Origin: DASYSA01 sp036003885
GTDB taxonomy: Bacteria > Acidobacteriota > Blastocatellia > UBA7656
Reading direction: 5' to 3'
Assembly: GCA_036003885.1 (NCBI GenBank)
Contig: DASYSA010000526.1
Location: 1 to 6,502 of the forward strand
Length of the DNA: 6,502 nt
The notes under the pieces are model-generated. The model searched no databases. It worked only from the letters and a program-made list of their open reading frames with translations, and was not told the DNA's origin. The position numbers and the translations under genes are program-made. Shown here piece by piece: positions 6,471 through 6,502 of this stretch (the stretch's first letter is position 1; every line of letters starts with the position of its first letter).

Positions 6471-6500
6471 CCCAAGGTAGCCGAGTACGGCAACCTTGGG
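6471..6500. repeat. Type-2 hairpin D (inverted copy of B)
   Basis: Eight pairs (6471-6478 with 6493-6500), an A/A mismatch at 6479/6492, four pairs (6480-6483 with 6488-6491) and an AGTA loop (6484-6487). It equals the reverse complement of the copy at 6267-6296 at 28 of 30 positions. The two differences, positions 5 and 26, pair with each other. Confidence 0.9.
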
Positions 6501-6502
6501 CT

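Larger units (their letters stand above)
6239..6502. repeat. Composite palindromic element, large imperfect inverted repeat, open at window edge
   Basis: This 264-bp gene-free stretch holds two hairpin types. Type 1 has a CAACCCC/GGGGTTG core and occurs at 6240-6256, 6299-6337 (degenerate) and 6431-6454. Type 2 is a 30-nt palindrome at 6267-6296 and, inverted, at 6471-6500. The order type 2, type 1, CAGCGAGGT (6353-6361) on the left is mirrored by CAGTGAGGT (complement of 6410-6418), type 1, type 2 on the right, around a centre near 6383. AG before the left type-2 copy matches CT at 6501-6502, so the symmetry has not ended at the window edge. Open frames across this stretch follow the repeats and have no start signals; I treat them as spurious. 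Such families are often REP-like, MITE-like or foldback elements. No transposase is visible. Confidence 0.85.

Noticed and set aside
6240..6500. CRISPR array
   Set aside because: The repeats are palindromic, of two types, in both orientations and irregularly spaced, with no unique spacers of constant length and no cas genes.

Overview
The window looks like chromosomal DNA from a Gram-negative, moderately GC-rich soil or freshwater bacterium. My best guess is Acidobacteriota, with Planctomycetota or Verrucomicrobiota as alternatives. The guess rests on gene content: several exported PQQ-like beta-propeller proteins of the 'DWPxWRG' type, a secreted ankyrin protein with a DUF3471-like tail, and GC-rich palindromes plus a heptamer repeat between genes. 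No 16S rRNA or other phylogenetic marker is present, so the assignment is inference.

Layout. Two genes lie on the minus strand and are read leftward from about 3793. The first is a three-module exported protein (PQQ-like propeller, Ig-like domain, ConA/LamG-like domain; 742 aa). The second is a PQQ-like propeller protein (502 aa) whose ATG overlaps the stop codon of the first in an ATGA junction. A 271-bp divergent intergenic region (3794-4064) holds a good candidate sigma70-type promoter for the rightward operon and a small dyad. The rightward operon has a secreted ankyrin-repeat protein with a DUF3471-like C-terminal domain (266 aa from the start chosen here) and, 11 bp later, a third PQQ-like propeller protein (453 aa) whose ribosome binding site overlaps the ankyrin stop codon. 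All four proteins carry export signals, so the locus is an envelope or periplasmic module. None has a CxxCH haem motif, and I cannot assign an enzymatic reaction to any of them.

Ends. Positions 23-57, just past the 502-aa gene, carry five tandem copies of a 7-bp unit (ATTTCGN). The right end (6239-6502) has no gene but is highly structured. It holds five hairpins of two types that form one large imperfect inverted repeat centred near 6383, still open at the window edge. One pair of inverted copies differs only by a compensated base pair, a sign that the hairpin itself has been maintained. This repeat is the least ordinary part of the window.

Working together (inference): three paralogous propellers and an ankyrin scaffold, all exported and transcribed from one divergent control region, could form a periplasmic or cell-surface binding or assembly module. 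The sequence does not show the ligand or the physiological role.
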